Source of the DNA: a bacterium
Lineage (GTDB): Bacteria > Babelota > Babeliae > Babelales > Babelaceae
Direction: 5' to 3'
Length of the DNA: 11,231 nucleotides
Assembly (NCBI GenBank): GCA_021847535.1
Contig: JAJZMR010000020.1
Location: 1-11,231 of the forward strand
Shown: piece after piece, positions 1-7,493 of the stretch
How positions within the stretch are numbered: position 1 is the stretch's first letter
Layout: every line of letters starts with the position of its first letter
Notes under the pieces: model-generated
What the model was told of the DNA's origin: nothing
The model's database searches: none
The model's input: only the letters and a program-made list of their open reading frames with translations
Program-made: the position numbers and the translations under genes

Positions 1-56
1 AACCTGCGACCTACGGATTCGAAGTCCGGCACTCTATCCAATTGAGCTACAGGCGC
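1..56 (-). tRNA. tRNA-Arg (anticodon UCG), 3' part missing
   Basis: Read on the minus strand, the sequence from 56 down to 1 folds as the first 56 nt of a tRNA. It shows a 5' acceptor strand GCGCCTG, the TA linker, a D-stem GCTC/GAGT, an anticodon arm with loop CTTCGAA, the variable stretch and the start of the T-arm (GCAGGTT). The anticodon is the complement of 20-22 (TCG), so it should read CGN arginine codons. The T-loop and 3' acceptor strand lie outside the window. The outermost pair of the anticodon stem is a C-U mismatch. The gene follows tlyA by 24 nt on the same strand with no terminator between them, so it may be cotranscribed. Confidence 0.93.
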
Positions 57-66
57 TTATGCATAT

Positions 67-97
67 AGTATATCTTTATATTAATATTTTTTAACAA
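67..97 (-). promoter_or_regulatory. Weak candidate promoter for tRNA-Arg
   Basis: On the minus strand there is a -10-like TATACT (67-72) and a -35-like TTGTTA (92-97) separated by 19 nt. This would start transcription just before the tRNA 5' end at 56. The spacing is long and the region is very AT-rich, so chance is a real alternative. Readthrough from tlyA would serve equally well. Confidence 0.25.
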
Positions 98-836
98 AAT
101 ATGCTAAAAATTCTTTATTTCCTGATCCTCCCGTAATCAGTGATTCAATCAAGCTTCGGCATTCAAATCCTGCAGATTCAACATTTTTAATAACTGACTC
201 AGTTATTGCCTTATGGATCTGCCCATCAAGAATAACCCCTTTGTGCCTTCGAGCTATCTCAAGCCCAACTTCAAATTGGGGCTTTATCAACACGATGAGC
301 ATTCCCCCTGGTTTTACAAGCCTGGCTACCTCATAAATAACTTTGATTATGGATATAAAGGACAGATCAAGCGTAACGCAATCAATTATGTCAGGTATAA
401 CTGGCACGCGACGAATATCTGTATTTTCCATCACAATAACACGATTATCCCCAGCGATTTTGGGATCTACTTGCGCAGTGCCAACATCAATGCCGTATAC
501 CTTTTGGGCACCATGGCGCAATAGACAGTCAGTAAACCCTCCAGTTGATAAACCTGCATCAAGACAGACTAAATCCTTAACCACAATTGAAAACGTTTGT
601 AATGCATGCTCAAGCTTAAGCCCTGCGCGAGAAACATAGGTTAATCGTCTTTTATCAACGGTAATAAGAGCATCATTTTTTACTAAAAAACTTGACTGCG
701 TAATCACCCGACCATTAACGGTAACCGCGCCGATAGTAATCAATTCTTGAATCTGTGAGCGCGATAATTCTTGATGCCACTCTTTTAACTGTAAATCCAG
801 ACGTTTATTTTCCACGACTCTTTTTATCTTCTGCAA
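81..836 (-). CDS. tlyA: TlyA family rRNA 2'-O-methyltransferase (S4 + FtsJ domains)
   Basis: The 251-aa product has the two-domain TlyA layout. An S4 RNA-binding domain spans about residues 10-60 (KRLDLQL, then SRSQIQELITIGAVTVNG), and a Rossmann-type FtsJ methyltransferase domain spans about 67-251. The SAM-binding loop is at 92-102 (LDAGLSTGGFT; GAST is more usual than GLST). Residues that would make up the family K-D-K-E set are K74 (SRAGLKLEHAL), D157 (DLSFIS), K185 (IKPQFEVG) and E242 (GNKEFL). Family members 2'-O-methylate cytidines in 16S/23S rRNA, and some were first named haemolysins; the RNA role is the safer call. The length matches the family. The start given is TTG at 836, overlapping the htrA end by 32 nt. 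A GTG at 815 (overlap 11 nt) is an equally plausible start, because neither has a clear ribosome site and the S4 domain begins just after it. Expression probably depends on coupling to htrA. Confidence 0.93.
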   Translation of the reverse strand: MQKIKRVVENKRLDLQLKEWHQELSRSQIQELITIGAVTVNGRVITQSSFLVKNDALITVDKRRLTYVSRAGLKLEHALQTFSIVVKDLVCLDAGLSTGGFTDCLLRHGAQKVYGIDVGTAQVDPKIAGDNRVIVMENTDIRRVPVIPDIIDCVTLDLSFISIIKVIYEVARLVKPGGMLIVLIKPQFEVGLEIARRHKGVILDGQIHKAITESVIKNVESAGFECRSLIESLITGGSGNKEFLAYFVKKY

Positions 837-2469
837 TAAGTTGTTGCGTAAAAGGTGTTATGGTATAAAAAAGCATACGCGATAACTTTTCTTCGTCTTC
901 AAGCATTTTTCTAAATGGCAAGGCTACAAATCGATTATCTGACGTTTTAATGGTTACATGCTCTGTACCAATAGATTTTTTTAATGCAGCACGAACATCA
1001 GCAAGACTTTTAATTTTCATGCCATTAATTTCAGTGATAATTTGTCCTCTCATAAGGACATATGACCGCAGTGCAGCAGAATCGGGTAATACATGAGCAA
1101 GGACCACCGCAGGTTTTAATTGATTTTTAAAATCAAGGTAACGTGAAAGATGAGGCGCAGATTGTATAAGCTGCGGAACATGATCCAATGCAAGATCCAT
1201 CAACACCATTCCACCAAAAAGTTCGTAATCAATTTTTTCATAAGGAGGAAATTTTTGACGAATCGGAGGCAAATCACATTGATTGAAAACAAACGAGACA
1301 TTAACTGGTTTCCCCTGACGATAAAGCATAACATGAATCTTGTCGCCAAGCATCAAACGAGAAACATAATCCACAATAGAGACCTTATCCTCACACCATG
1401 GAACATTCATTTCCCCAAATATATCAAGCGCATGGCCATCAATCGAATAAAGCATGTCTCCAGCCTTAACCCCAGCTTTTTCTAAAGGCGTATTTTTATA
1501 TGTTTCAATAACATATAAACCACCCGGGTCTGGATTATTAAGAAACTTAGTTAAATCATCACTTGCTGGATTAAAATGCACACCCAAAAATGGCTTACGT
1601 AAGAAAATTACCTCATTAAAATTATCGTCTGCATGGTTGACCTGATCAACATGTTTTAAAAATTGTGTCACTTCATTACTTGGAATAATATAATTTACAT
1701 TTTGTGCCGCTGCTGCTGCAAAACCTGCCGTATTGACCCCAACTACACATGCATCTTGATTCAATGATGGGCCGCCAGAATTGCCTGGGTTGATCGGTGC
1801 ACTGATTTGAATCATATAATGTCCATCAATATGCTCACGCCCACTTACCACGCCTGTTGTGCTTTTGAGCGACTGCTGGCCCAAGGGATAACCGAGTGTC
1901 ATAATTTCATCTGACCGCATCACTAAATCTGAATTCCCGAAGCGCAAAAAGGGAATCTGCCCAAGCATTTTTTTAACCTTATTGAGTGAATCCTCAGTTA
2001 ATCTTACCAACGCAAGGTCCCGATCAGGGTTGAGAGCTATAACATCTGCTGCAAGCCGCTGTTTACCCATGCTCGGAATTTGAACTTCCACGGCAACAGA
2101 GCCATTAATAACATGAAAATTGGTAATAAAAGAACCATATTCATCAATAAAAAAACCGCTTCCCGTTGAAAGGCCCTGTTGAGGCGTTTTGTAAGGTTCC
2201 AGCCAATTATAATCTATTTTTTGAACCCAAACCTGAACCACCGTATCTTTAACTTGTGGCTGAATTTCAGACCAACGCTTACTCATATCACCTGTTGAGC
2301 CATTTTTGGTCACCACAGGCAATTCCTGTGTAGTAATACGTTGGGTCATATCAGTCTTAAATTTTTCAAACATTTCTGTATAAAACATTCGATCCTGCTG
2401 CTGGTGATAAAAAATATACCCAACAGCGCAAAGAAGCAAAAAAAGACTACTTAATAAGATTTTTTTCAT
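805..2469 (-). CDS. htrA: HtrA/Deg-type serine protease with two PDZ-like regions
   Basis: The 554-aa product begins with a hydrophobic segment (about residues 4-20) after MKK, a signal anchor or uncleaved signal peptide that places the protease on the outer face of the inner membrane. A trypsin-like domain covers about 70-270. The catalytic triad is visible as H119 (ITNFHV), D151 (NPDRDLALV) and S231 (NPGNSGGPS), so the enzyme should be active. A PDZ region follows at about 293-395 (FLGVHF, then LEKAGVKAGDMLYSIDG), and a second, less typical one at about 452-515 (AVVLAHVLPDSAA, then RGQIITEINGM). HtrA proteins degrade or refold damaged envelope proteins. The long gap between PDZ regions and the opening FLGVHF recall the Deg9-like branch more than classical DegP/DegS; that comparison is from memory. 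The ATG start has an AAGGA site 6 nt upstream (2476-2480). It is the first gene of a leftward unit with tlyA and perhaps tRNA-Arg. Confidence 0.92.
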   Translation of the reverse strand: MKKILLSSLFLLLCAVGYIFYHQQQDRMFYTEMFEKFKTDMTQRITTQELPVVTKNGSTGDMSKRWSEIQPQVKDTVVQVWVQKIDYNWLEPYKTPQQGLSTGSGFFIDEYGSFITNFHVINGSVAVEVQIPSMGKQRLAADVIALNPDRDLALVRLTEDSLNKVKKMLGQIPFLRFGNSDLVMRSDEIMTLGYPLGQQSLKSTTGVVSGREHIDGHYMIQISAPINPGNSGGPSLNQDACVVGVNTAGFAAAAAQNVNYIIPSNEVTQFLKHVDQVNHADDNFNEVIFLRKPFLGVHFNPASDDLTKFLNNPDPGGLYVIETYKNTPLEKAGVKAGDMLYSIDGHALDIFGEMNVPWCEDKVSIVDYVSRLMLGDKIHVMLYRQGKPVNVSFVFNQCDLPPIRQKFPPYEKIDYELFGGMVLMDLALDHVPQLIQSAPHLSRYLDFKNQLKPAVVLAHVLPDSAALRSYVLMRGQIITEINGMKIKSLADVRAALKKSIGTEHVTIKTSDNRFVALPFRKMLEDEEKLSRMLFYTITPFTQQLIAEDKKSRGK

Positions 2470-2495
2470 AATTTTTCCTTTTGTATTATCTGGGC

Positions 2496-2524
2496 ATTAA
2501 ATGATAGTTCCGAGTGTACCTCAA
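2496..2524 (-). promoter_or_regulatory. Candidate promoter for htrA-tlyA
   Basis: On the minus strand, a -35-like TTGAGG (2519-2524) and a -10-like TTTAAT (2496-2501, five of six matches to TATAAT) are separated by exactly 17 nt. It lies in the 108-nt divergent gap with glyS, 27 nt before the htrA start. I found no equally good promoter for glyS in this gap. Confidence 0.5.
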
Positions 2525-2577
2525 AAATAAATTATGTTAAACTACCTATTCTTATGTACCATTGTTAAAGGATCATT

Positions 2578-3909
2578 ATGGATAGTCAAGCACCACATAA
2601 TAATTTTGTGTCGTTAGAAAAACTTGTTTCACTGTGTAAAAGGCGTGGATTTATTTTTCAAACAGCAGAAATCTATGGCGGCGTTAACGGTCTTTACGAT
2701 GCGGGGCCATTAGGGTGCCTTATGAAAAAAAACATACGTAACCTATGGATGCGATCATTTAACCAACTTGAGTATGATGTTGTTTTTCTTGACGGCGCAC
2801 TGATAGGTCCTGAGCCGATGTGGAAAGCATCGGGTCATATTTCTAATTTCCATGACCCTATGGTCGATTGCATTGTCTGCAAACATCGATATCGTGCAGA
2901 CGATATATCCCTTGAAAAACCATGTGCCCATTGCGGAAATAAACAATGGACTGAAATTCGAGATTTTAACCTTATGTTTACGACTCATGTTGGTGCAAAT
3001 ACGGAACAATCGACAACAGCCTATTTACGACCAGAAACGGCACAAAATATCTTTGTCCAATTTAAAAATGTGCTTTCTACAACACGCGCTAAACTTCCTT
3101 TTGGTATAGCTCAAATAGGAAAAGCGTTTAGAAATGAGATTACACCAAAACAATTTTTATTCCGTATGCGTGAATTTGAGCAAATGGAGCTTGAGTTTTT
3201 TTGTAAGCCGGCTGAAAGTAATGGCTTTTATGATTTTTGGCGCAGCCAACGGATGCTTTTTATGAAAAATATTGGCATCACCGCAGACCGTATTCGTTTG
3301 TACGAACAAAGCCCGCAAGAGCGATCTCACTATTCGCAGGGAACAAGCGATATCGAATATCATTTCAGTTTTGGATGGAAAGAGCTTGAGGGGATAGCGC
3401 ATCGAGGTGATTTCGATTTAACTCAGCATATGGCTCATTCAGGCAAAGACTTAAAAGTCTACGATGAAGAAGCTAAAGAATCATATACCCCGCATGTAGT
3501 TGAATGTTCTGTAGGCGTTGATCGAATTTTTTTAACCCTTTTGTATGATGCCTATTTTGAAGAGACCATTGACGATGAAGTTCGCTGCGTGCTGCGCCTG
3601 CACCCTGCTGTTGCGCCTATAACTGTTGCTATTTTGCCTCTTACAAAAAAACAACATGAACGCGCCCATGGCCTCTACAAAAAGCTTAAACATGCATCTA
3701 TTTCTGTTGATTATGATCTTTCTGGATCGATCGGTAAGCGATATCGTCGTCAGGACGAAATAGGAACGCCTTTTTGTATAACAGTCGATTTTGAAACCGA
3801 GGATGATAATTGCGTTACTATTCGTCACCGCGACTCAATGGCTCAGGAGCGTATTTCTATTACAGAAATTATGGCTGTCATCCAAAAAGCACTCTCCATA
3901 GATTTTTGA
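2578..3909 (+). CDS. glyS: Glycine--tRNA ligase, single-chain class II type
   Basis: The 443-aa product charges tRNA-Gly with glycine using ATP in the cytoplasm. It is the homodimeric, single-polypeptide type (sometimes called GlyQS), not the separate alpha and beta chains. Visible signs are the N-terminal FIFQTAEIYGGVNGLYDAGPLG block (residues 25-46, typical of this family), class II motif 2 around 184-207 (FRNEITP, then RMREFEQMELEFF), motif 3 at 311-322 (SVGVDRIFLTLL) and a C-terminal anticodon-binding domain from about 342 (HPAVAPITVAILPL). A four-cysteine cluster, C98-x2-C101 and C116-x2-C119, looks like a zinc ribbon in the insertion after motif 1. Glycine-pocket signatures (YLRPETAQ at 149-156) are intact. 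The ATG is preceded by AAAGG at 2567-2571. No terminator is visible before ktrB. The leader is too short for a T-box. Confidence 0.96.
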   Translation: MDSQAPHNNFVSLEKLVSLCKRRGFIFQTAEIYGGVNGLYDAGPLGCLMKKNIRNLWMRSFNQLEYDVVFLDGALIGPEPMWKASGHISNFHDPMVDCIVCKHRYRADDISLEKPCAHCGNKQWTEIRDFNLMFTTHVGANTEQSTTAYLRPETAQNIFVQFKNVLSTTRAKLPFGIAQIGKAFRNEITPKQFLFRMREFEQMELEFFCKPAESNGFYDFWRSQRMLFMKNIGITADRIRLYEQSPQERSHYSQGTSDIEYHFSFGWKELEGIAHRGDFDLTQHMAHSGKDLKVYDEEAKESYTPHVVECSVGVDRIFLTLLYDAYFEETIDDEVRCVLRLHPAVAPITVAILPLTKKQHERAHGLYKKLKHASISVDYDLSGSIGKRYRRQDEIGTPFCITVDFETEDDNCVTIRHRDSMAQERISITEIMAVIQKALSIDF

Positions 3910-3916
3910 AGAAATG

Positions 3917-3944
3917 TTGACCTTTTGATGCATAGCACTATAGA
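3917..3944 (+). promoter_or_regulatory. Candidate promoter for ktrB-ktrA
   Basis: TTGACC (3917-3922, five of six matches to the -35 consensus) and TATAGA (3939-3944) are 16 nt apart, immediately after the glyS stop. Transcription would start near 3951, leaving a leader of about 27 nt. No Shine-Dalgarno-like sequence precedes the ktrB ATG. Confidence 0.42.
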
Positions 3945-3978
3945 CTGCTGATCATGAAGAACGCTATTTAGTAACTAT

Positions 3979-5328
3979 ATGAATTATCTATATCTTTTTC
4001 AAAAAATTTTTTTTTCATCGCCAGGCCGTATTATTATATGCGCGCTTGCAGCGGTCACCTTACTCGGAGCAATTGCTTTGTGGTTGCCATGGTGTCATAA
4101 AGAAAATTTAACTTTTATTAATGCGCTTTTTACTGCCACTTCTGCTACGTGTGGCACAGGATTATTGGTTGTCCCTCTGCAACATTTTACCTTTACAGGA
4201 CATTGTATTTTGCTTTTTTTGATGCAGGTAAGTGCCCTGGGACTCGTATCATTAACTATTTTTTTAATGTCTCTTTTTTTTGAATTGCGACTTTCTACGC
4301 GATATCTTATGGGTGAGATGCTTGAAATTGAGGGGTGGAACGCCTCACACCATTTGCTTTTATTTATTGTATTTCTTACAACCGTTGTTGAAAGCTTGGG
4401 TACATGGTGCATATTTTTTACGGTTAAAGATAACTATTCTTTTTCAAAGGCCCTTTTTTATTCAGTATTCCACGCGGTCTCGTCATTTACATCAACAGGT
4501 TTCACTTTTTTTGATACAGGAGACGGAGCTATGCCATTGAATCCGCCCCTTTTACTTATTACCACTATTTTGGCATTCATGGGCGGTCTGGGATTTATCG
4601 TATGGCAAGAAGTTTATCTTTATATACAATCATTTAAAGAAAAGCGCCACTTTAATTGGTCTTTGCATTCAAAAGTTGTTCTATCGACAACACTCTTAAT
4701 TATTGGTTTTGCAAGCATGATGTTTTTTTATATCGAATATATTCTTCATAACAATCAAGAATATTCACTGCTTGCCACCCTAGGCAATTCATTATTTAAT
4801 GCAATTACCTGCAGAAGCGCAGGACTTACAACTTTTCACCTGCCATTGGTACATTTTGCTACCCTATTCTTAATCATGATTATCACCTTTATCGGATCAT
4901 CACCAGGTTCAACAGGCAGCGGTATTAAAACAACAACATTTGCACTTTTTCTTGCATCAGTTCGAGCAACTGTGACACGAAGATCATCCGTAGAACTTAA
5001 AGGAAGAACGATCCCTCACGAACAAATTTTTAAATCAATGGCAATTTTATCAGTGAGTTTGAGTTGGATAGCATTAACTATTTTTTGTCTACTCATTACA
5101 GAGCAAGGTTGGCGCTTTATTGATATAAGCTTTGAGGCATTTTCAGCCTTTTGCAATCTCGGACTTTCCACTGGGATCACCCCATATCTTTCAACTATGG
5201 GCAAATATATACTCACCATTTCAATGTTCATAGGACGGATCGGCTCACTAACACTGCTCCTTGCATTTAGAAAACAAAAAGAAAAAAAAGAATTTCACTA
5301 CCCAGAAGAACGCGTTATCTTGGGTTAA
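3979..5328 (+). CDS. ktrB: TrkH/KtrB family potassium channel-like uptake subunit
   Basis: The 449-aa integral membrane protein belongs to the TrkH/KtrB superfamily, with four pore-forming M1-P-M2 repeats. The four selectivity-filter glycines are visible in order: TCGTGLLVV (G61), TSTGFTFF (G174), CRSAGLTTF (G282) and CNLGLSTGI (G395). The flexible gating loop of the third repeat (GSSPGSTGSGIKTTT, 306-320) and the MFIGRIGSLTL segment near the C-terminus (416-426) match KtrB closely. At 449 aa, and with ktrA 13 nt downstream, it fits the KtrAB type; TrkH of E. coli is longer. It imports potassium, driven by sodium or proton gradients in relatives, and is gated by the cytoplasmic KtrA ring. No good ribosome site precedes the ATG. 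Poly-T runs occur near the 5' end (nine T at 4007-4015). Confidence 0.94.
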   Translation: MNYLYLFQKIFFSSPGRIIICALAAVTLLGAIALWLPWCHKENLTFINALFTATSATCGTGLLVVPLQHFTFTGHCILLFLMQVSALGLVSLTIFLMSLFFELRLSTRYLMGEMLEIEGWNASHHLLLFIVFLTTVVESLGTWCIFFTVKDNYSFSKALFYSVFHAVSSFTSTGFTFFDTGDGAMPLNPPLLLITTILAFMGGLGFIVWQEVYLYIQSFKEKRHFNWSLHSKVVLSTTLLIIGFASMMFFYIEYILHNNQEYSLLATLGNSLFNAITCRSAGLTTFHLPLVHFATLFLIMIITFIGSSPGSTGSGIKTTTFALFLASVRATVTRRSSVELKGRTIPHEQIFKSMAILSVSLSWIALTIFCLLITEQGWRFIDISFEAFSAFCNLGLSTGITPYLSTMGKYILTISMFIGRIGSLTLLLAFRKQKEKKEFHYPEERVILG

Positions 5329-5341
5329 TACAAGGAAAATT

Positions 5342-5977
5342 ATGAAATTTTGTGTAATAGGAATTGGTCGATTTGGATCTGCAGTTGCTACAACACTTGC
5401 CAATCGGGGCATGGAGGTGATGGCTATCGATAAAGATGAAAAAATCATTGAATCTATTAAAGACCAAGTTTCACAAGCAATCTGCATGGAAGTAACTAAT
5501 GAGGATTCTCTGCGATCACTCGGGCTTGAAGATATGGATGCCATCGTGGTTGCTATGGGAGAACATTTTGATCAATCTATTTTGATCACTGCTATTTTAA
5601 AACAAAATTTAAAATTTCCCCGCGTTATTGTAAGTTCTATCAGCGATACACATAAAAATATTTTACGCCTGATCGGCGCTGACCAGATACTGTTACCTGA
5701 ACAAGAGATCGGCATTTTATTAGCAGATAATTTAAGCTTACGATTCGAATCGCTTGCGGTATTCACACCACAATTTTCCGTCAGTAAACTTCCCGCACCA
5801 AAAAAATTTGTGGGAAAATCGATCAATGCGCTTCATGAACAATTTCATGTGCTTTGTATCGCCAGAGAAATAAAAGGCATTTTAACGCCAATCGAATATA
5901 ATTACACCATTCAGGCAAATGATGTAGTGCTTTTATCCGGATATAATAAAAATCTTGATAAAGTATCCAAACTTTAA
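5342..5977 (+). CDS. ktrA: KtrA/TrkA regulatory RCK subunit of potassium uptake
   Basis: This 211-aa cytoplasmic regulator has an RCK_N Rossmann domain (about 1-125) with the nucleotide-binding loop GIGRFG (7-12) and the acidic end of the second strand at D30 (AIDKDE). An RCK_C domain (about 135-211) follows. In the family, an octameric ring binds ATP/ADP or NAD(H) and opens or closes the KtrB pore; a single RCK pair of this length is the KtrA type, whereas E. coli TrkA is a tandem duplication. I chose ATG 5342 because AAGGA (5332-5336) sits 5 nt upstream, and translation from here starts directly at the first strand (MKFCVIGIG). The frame is open back to 5261 but would overlap ktrB and add a lysine-rich tail with no domain meaning. 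It converges with the M48 gene, leaving 11 nt and no clear terminator. Confidence 0.95.
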   Translation: MKFCVIGIGRFGSAVATTLANRGMEVMAIDKDEKIIESIKDQVSQAICMEVTNEDSLRSLGLEDMDAIVVAMGEHFDQSILITAILKQNLKFPRVIVSSISDTHKNILRLIGADQILLPEQEIGILLADNLSLRFESLAVFTPQFSVSKLPAPKKFVGKSINALHEQFHVLCIAREIKGILTPIEYNYTIQANDVVLLSGYNKNLDKVSKL

Positions 5978-5988
5978 GCAAGCTTTCA

Positions 5989-7476
5989 CTATTTTTTTAT
6001 ACCCCTTAAGACAACATTTGCTTTCTTTGCAAGATTCAATAATGCTGTTTTATTCATCGCATCAAGTTCCCCCGCAACCTGAGCTGCTTGAATCGGAGAA
6101 CGCGCAGCAGGCCTAAATACAATAGGTTGTGCCGAAATATCAATAGACTTAGGCCCTCTATACAACCGCTGTGACCAGACTGGTTCCGGAATATCATGCT
6201 TAAACAACGAATAAAACGCTCTGGAAGATGGATTTTTATGCCAAAAAAGCGGTACATTGATCGCGTTATCCGGAGAACGCATTCCCGCAAGCAAATTTTT
6301 TGCACGATTCATAGCCGTTGGATAATAAGAATCAGGATCTTGAGAAGTACCAAAGATATCATGCATTTTTTGAAACTCTTCTACCCCCGCTTTGCCAAAG
6401 CCGTAAAAATTCGCGAACGTATCAGCCTTATACTCTTGATTATGGAGATATTTTCGCCAAAAATTTTTCGATAATTTCGTGTGCATTGAGGCCATAAATT
6501 TCTTTTTTTCTAGATCTTCATCCTGGTAATAAAGATGCCCAAGTTCATGCGTAATAATCGTTTTGAGTAAGTCTAATTTTTGTTCTACCGTTTTAGTGGA
6601 ATCCTCAAATAATTCACGATCAATAAAAATAACTGCTGTTCTTGAAAGTTCCGGTATCTCCATGCGAGCAACATGCTGTCCATGAGAATCGCCGTAATAC
6701 AAACGCGGCCTGAGCATATTATTGGCTTTGCAGATATCATCAATGAGTAGAAACAGTTCATGCCATTGCCCCTGATCTGGCACCGGGATTGCGGCTATAT
6801 CAAAGTCTTTGATAAGTAGAGCTTGAATATCAAGCCCCACTTGCAACCGCTGCACGCGTGAATAAAGTTCAGGCCCAAGACCAGATTGAAGTTTTTTCTT
6901 TAATAATAAGATATCTTCCAACATATTTTTTATCTGTCCACTTGTTATCGCAGGATTTTCAAGCCCGTCAATGACCTGAGAAATTTTATCAACAAGCTCG
7001 TTGATTGCACCATCCCTTTCAGGGCCAAGCTCAAGCAACCGCAAACGAAGATTTCTTACATCGATATCAAAATGTATAAAAGTTTGCATAAGAAAATCGT
7101 CATGTGTAAACGGGCCCTTTTGCTCACTATATTTTTGTATAACCTGAGCATCGAGCACAAGGTGCAATTTTTGGACCAGACGATCTGCTGAACGGCTTAG
7201 CTGTTTTTTTAAAGCTTTTTCTTGTGCAGCAAGGACTTTCAGCATACGAATTGTCTCTCGAGGATCAGCAGCTTCTTTTTTGCTATACTCGCAGAGTGCA
7301 GAAAACTTATTTACCAGATTAAGAAACTGATGCTTCAATCCGGGCTTTTGAAACTGATCCGCTTGCGCATACAAATCGCTTAAAAGCACCCCAGCCACTT
7401 GAGAAAAATCTTGTTTGTGCGTCGCAACAAGAGTGAGTGCTCCAAATAAAAGAACAATATAAAATTGCTTATGCAT
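5989..7476 (-). CDS. Exported M48-like zinc metalloprotease, paralogue 1
   Basis: The 495-aa product has an N-terminal signal peptide (MHKQFYIVLLFGALTLVA) and so is probably exported. A long helical region (about 40-220) rich in Lys, Leu and Glu may be coiled coil. The protease domain (about 235-400) has HELGH at 310-314, giving zinc ligands H310 and H314 and catalytic E311. EYKADTFA follows, with E348 as the likely third ligand, and then YPTAMNRAKNL, matching the 'HP...R' element after the active site in M48. There are no other membrane segments, so it would be a soluble periplasmic or secreted enzyme. The substrate is unknown. The C-terminus ends in NKTALLNLAKKANVVLRGIKK (475-495), a tail also found in the upstream paralogue. 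I place the start at ATG 7476, since GGGAGA lies just upstream. The frame extends to a GTG at 7488, but that GTG overlaps the ribosome site. It lies 17 nt after the paralogue's stop, as an operon. Confidence 0.85.
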   Translation of the reverse strand: MHKQFYIVLLFGALTLVATHKQDFSQVAGVLLSDLYAQADQFQKPGLKHQFLNLVNKFSALCEYSKKEAADPRETIRMLKVLAAQEKALKKQLSRSADRLVQKLHLVLDAQVIQKYSEQKGPFTHDDFLMQTFIHFDIDVRNLRLRLLELGPERDGAINELVDKISQVIDGLENPAITSGQIKNMLEDILLLKKKLQSGLGPELYSRVQRLQVGLDIQALLIKDFDIAAIPVPDQGQWHELFLLIDDICKANNMLRPRLYYGDSHGQHVARMEIPELSRTAVIFIDRELFEDSTKTVEQKLDLLKTIITHELGHLYYQDEDLEKKKFMASMHTKLSKNFWRKYLHNQEYKADTFANFYGFGKAGVEEFQKMHDIFGTSQDPDSYYPTAMNRAKNLLAGMRSPDNAINVPLFWHKNPSSRAFYSLFKHDIPEPVWSQRLYRGPKSIDISAQPIVFRPAARSPIQAAQVAGELDAMNKTALLNLAKKANVVLRGIKK

Positions 7477-7480
7477 TATT

Positions 7481-7486
7481 TCTCCC
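7481..7486 (-). promoter_or_regulatory. Ribosome binding site fixing the start of M48 paralogue 1
   Basis: GGGAGA on the minus strand lies 4 nt before ATG 7476. It argues against the in-frame GTG at 7488, which would begin within or before the site. Confidence 0.7.
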
Positions 7487-7493
7487 ACATCAT

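Noticed and set aside
213..639. Plus-strand open frames across tlyA, and similar frames across htrA, glyS, ktrB, the M48 genes and rplU.
   Set aside because: They are antisense or alternate-frame shadows of well-recognised genes, with no family signatures of their own.
2470..2577. T-box or other riboswitch before glyS.
   Set aside because: The gap is only 108 nt, shared with a divergent gene, with no T-box sequence or antiterminator/terminator pair visible.
3954..3971. Five-codon frame (MKNAI) in the ktrB leader, as a possible leader peptide.
   Set aside because: It has no ribosome site, no run of regulatory codons and no attenuator-like hairpins; frames this short are expected by chance.
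5261..5341. Upstream extension of the ktrA frame to 5261.
   Set aside because: It overlaps ktrB, adds a lysine-rich leader with no domain meaning, and the ATG at 5342 has a good AAGGA site.
5972..6000. Bidirectional terminator between ktrA and M48 paralogue 1 (AAGC-AA-GCTT followed by a T-run).
   Set aside because: The stem is 4 bp with a 2-nt loop, too weak to support a terminator call.
7477..7488. GTG start at 7488 for M48 paralogue 1.
   Set aside because: The GGGAGA ribosome site lies downstream of it and points to ATG 7476, which begins a clean signal peptide.
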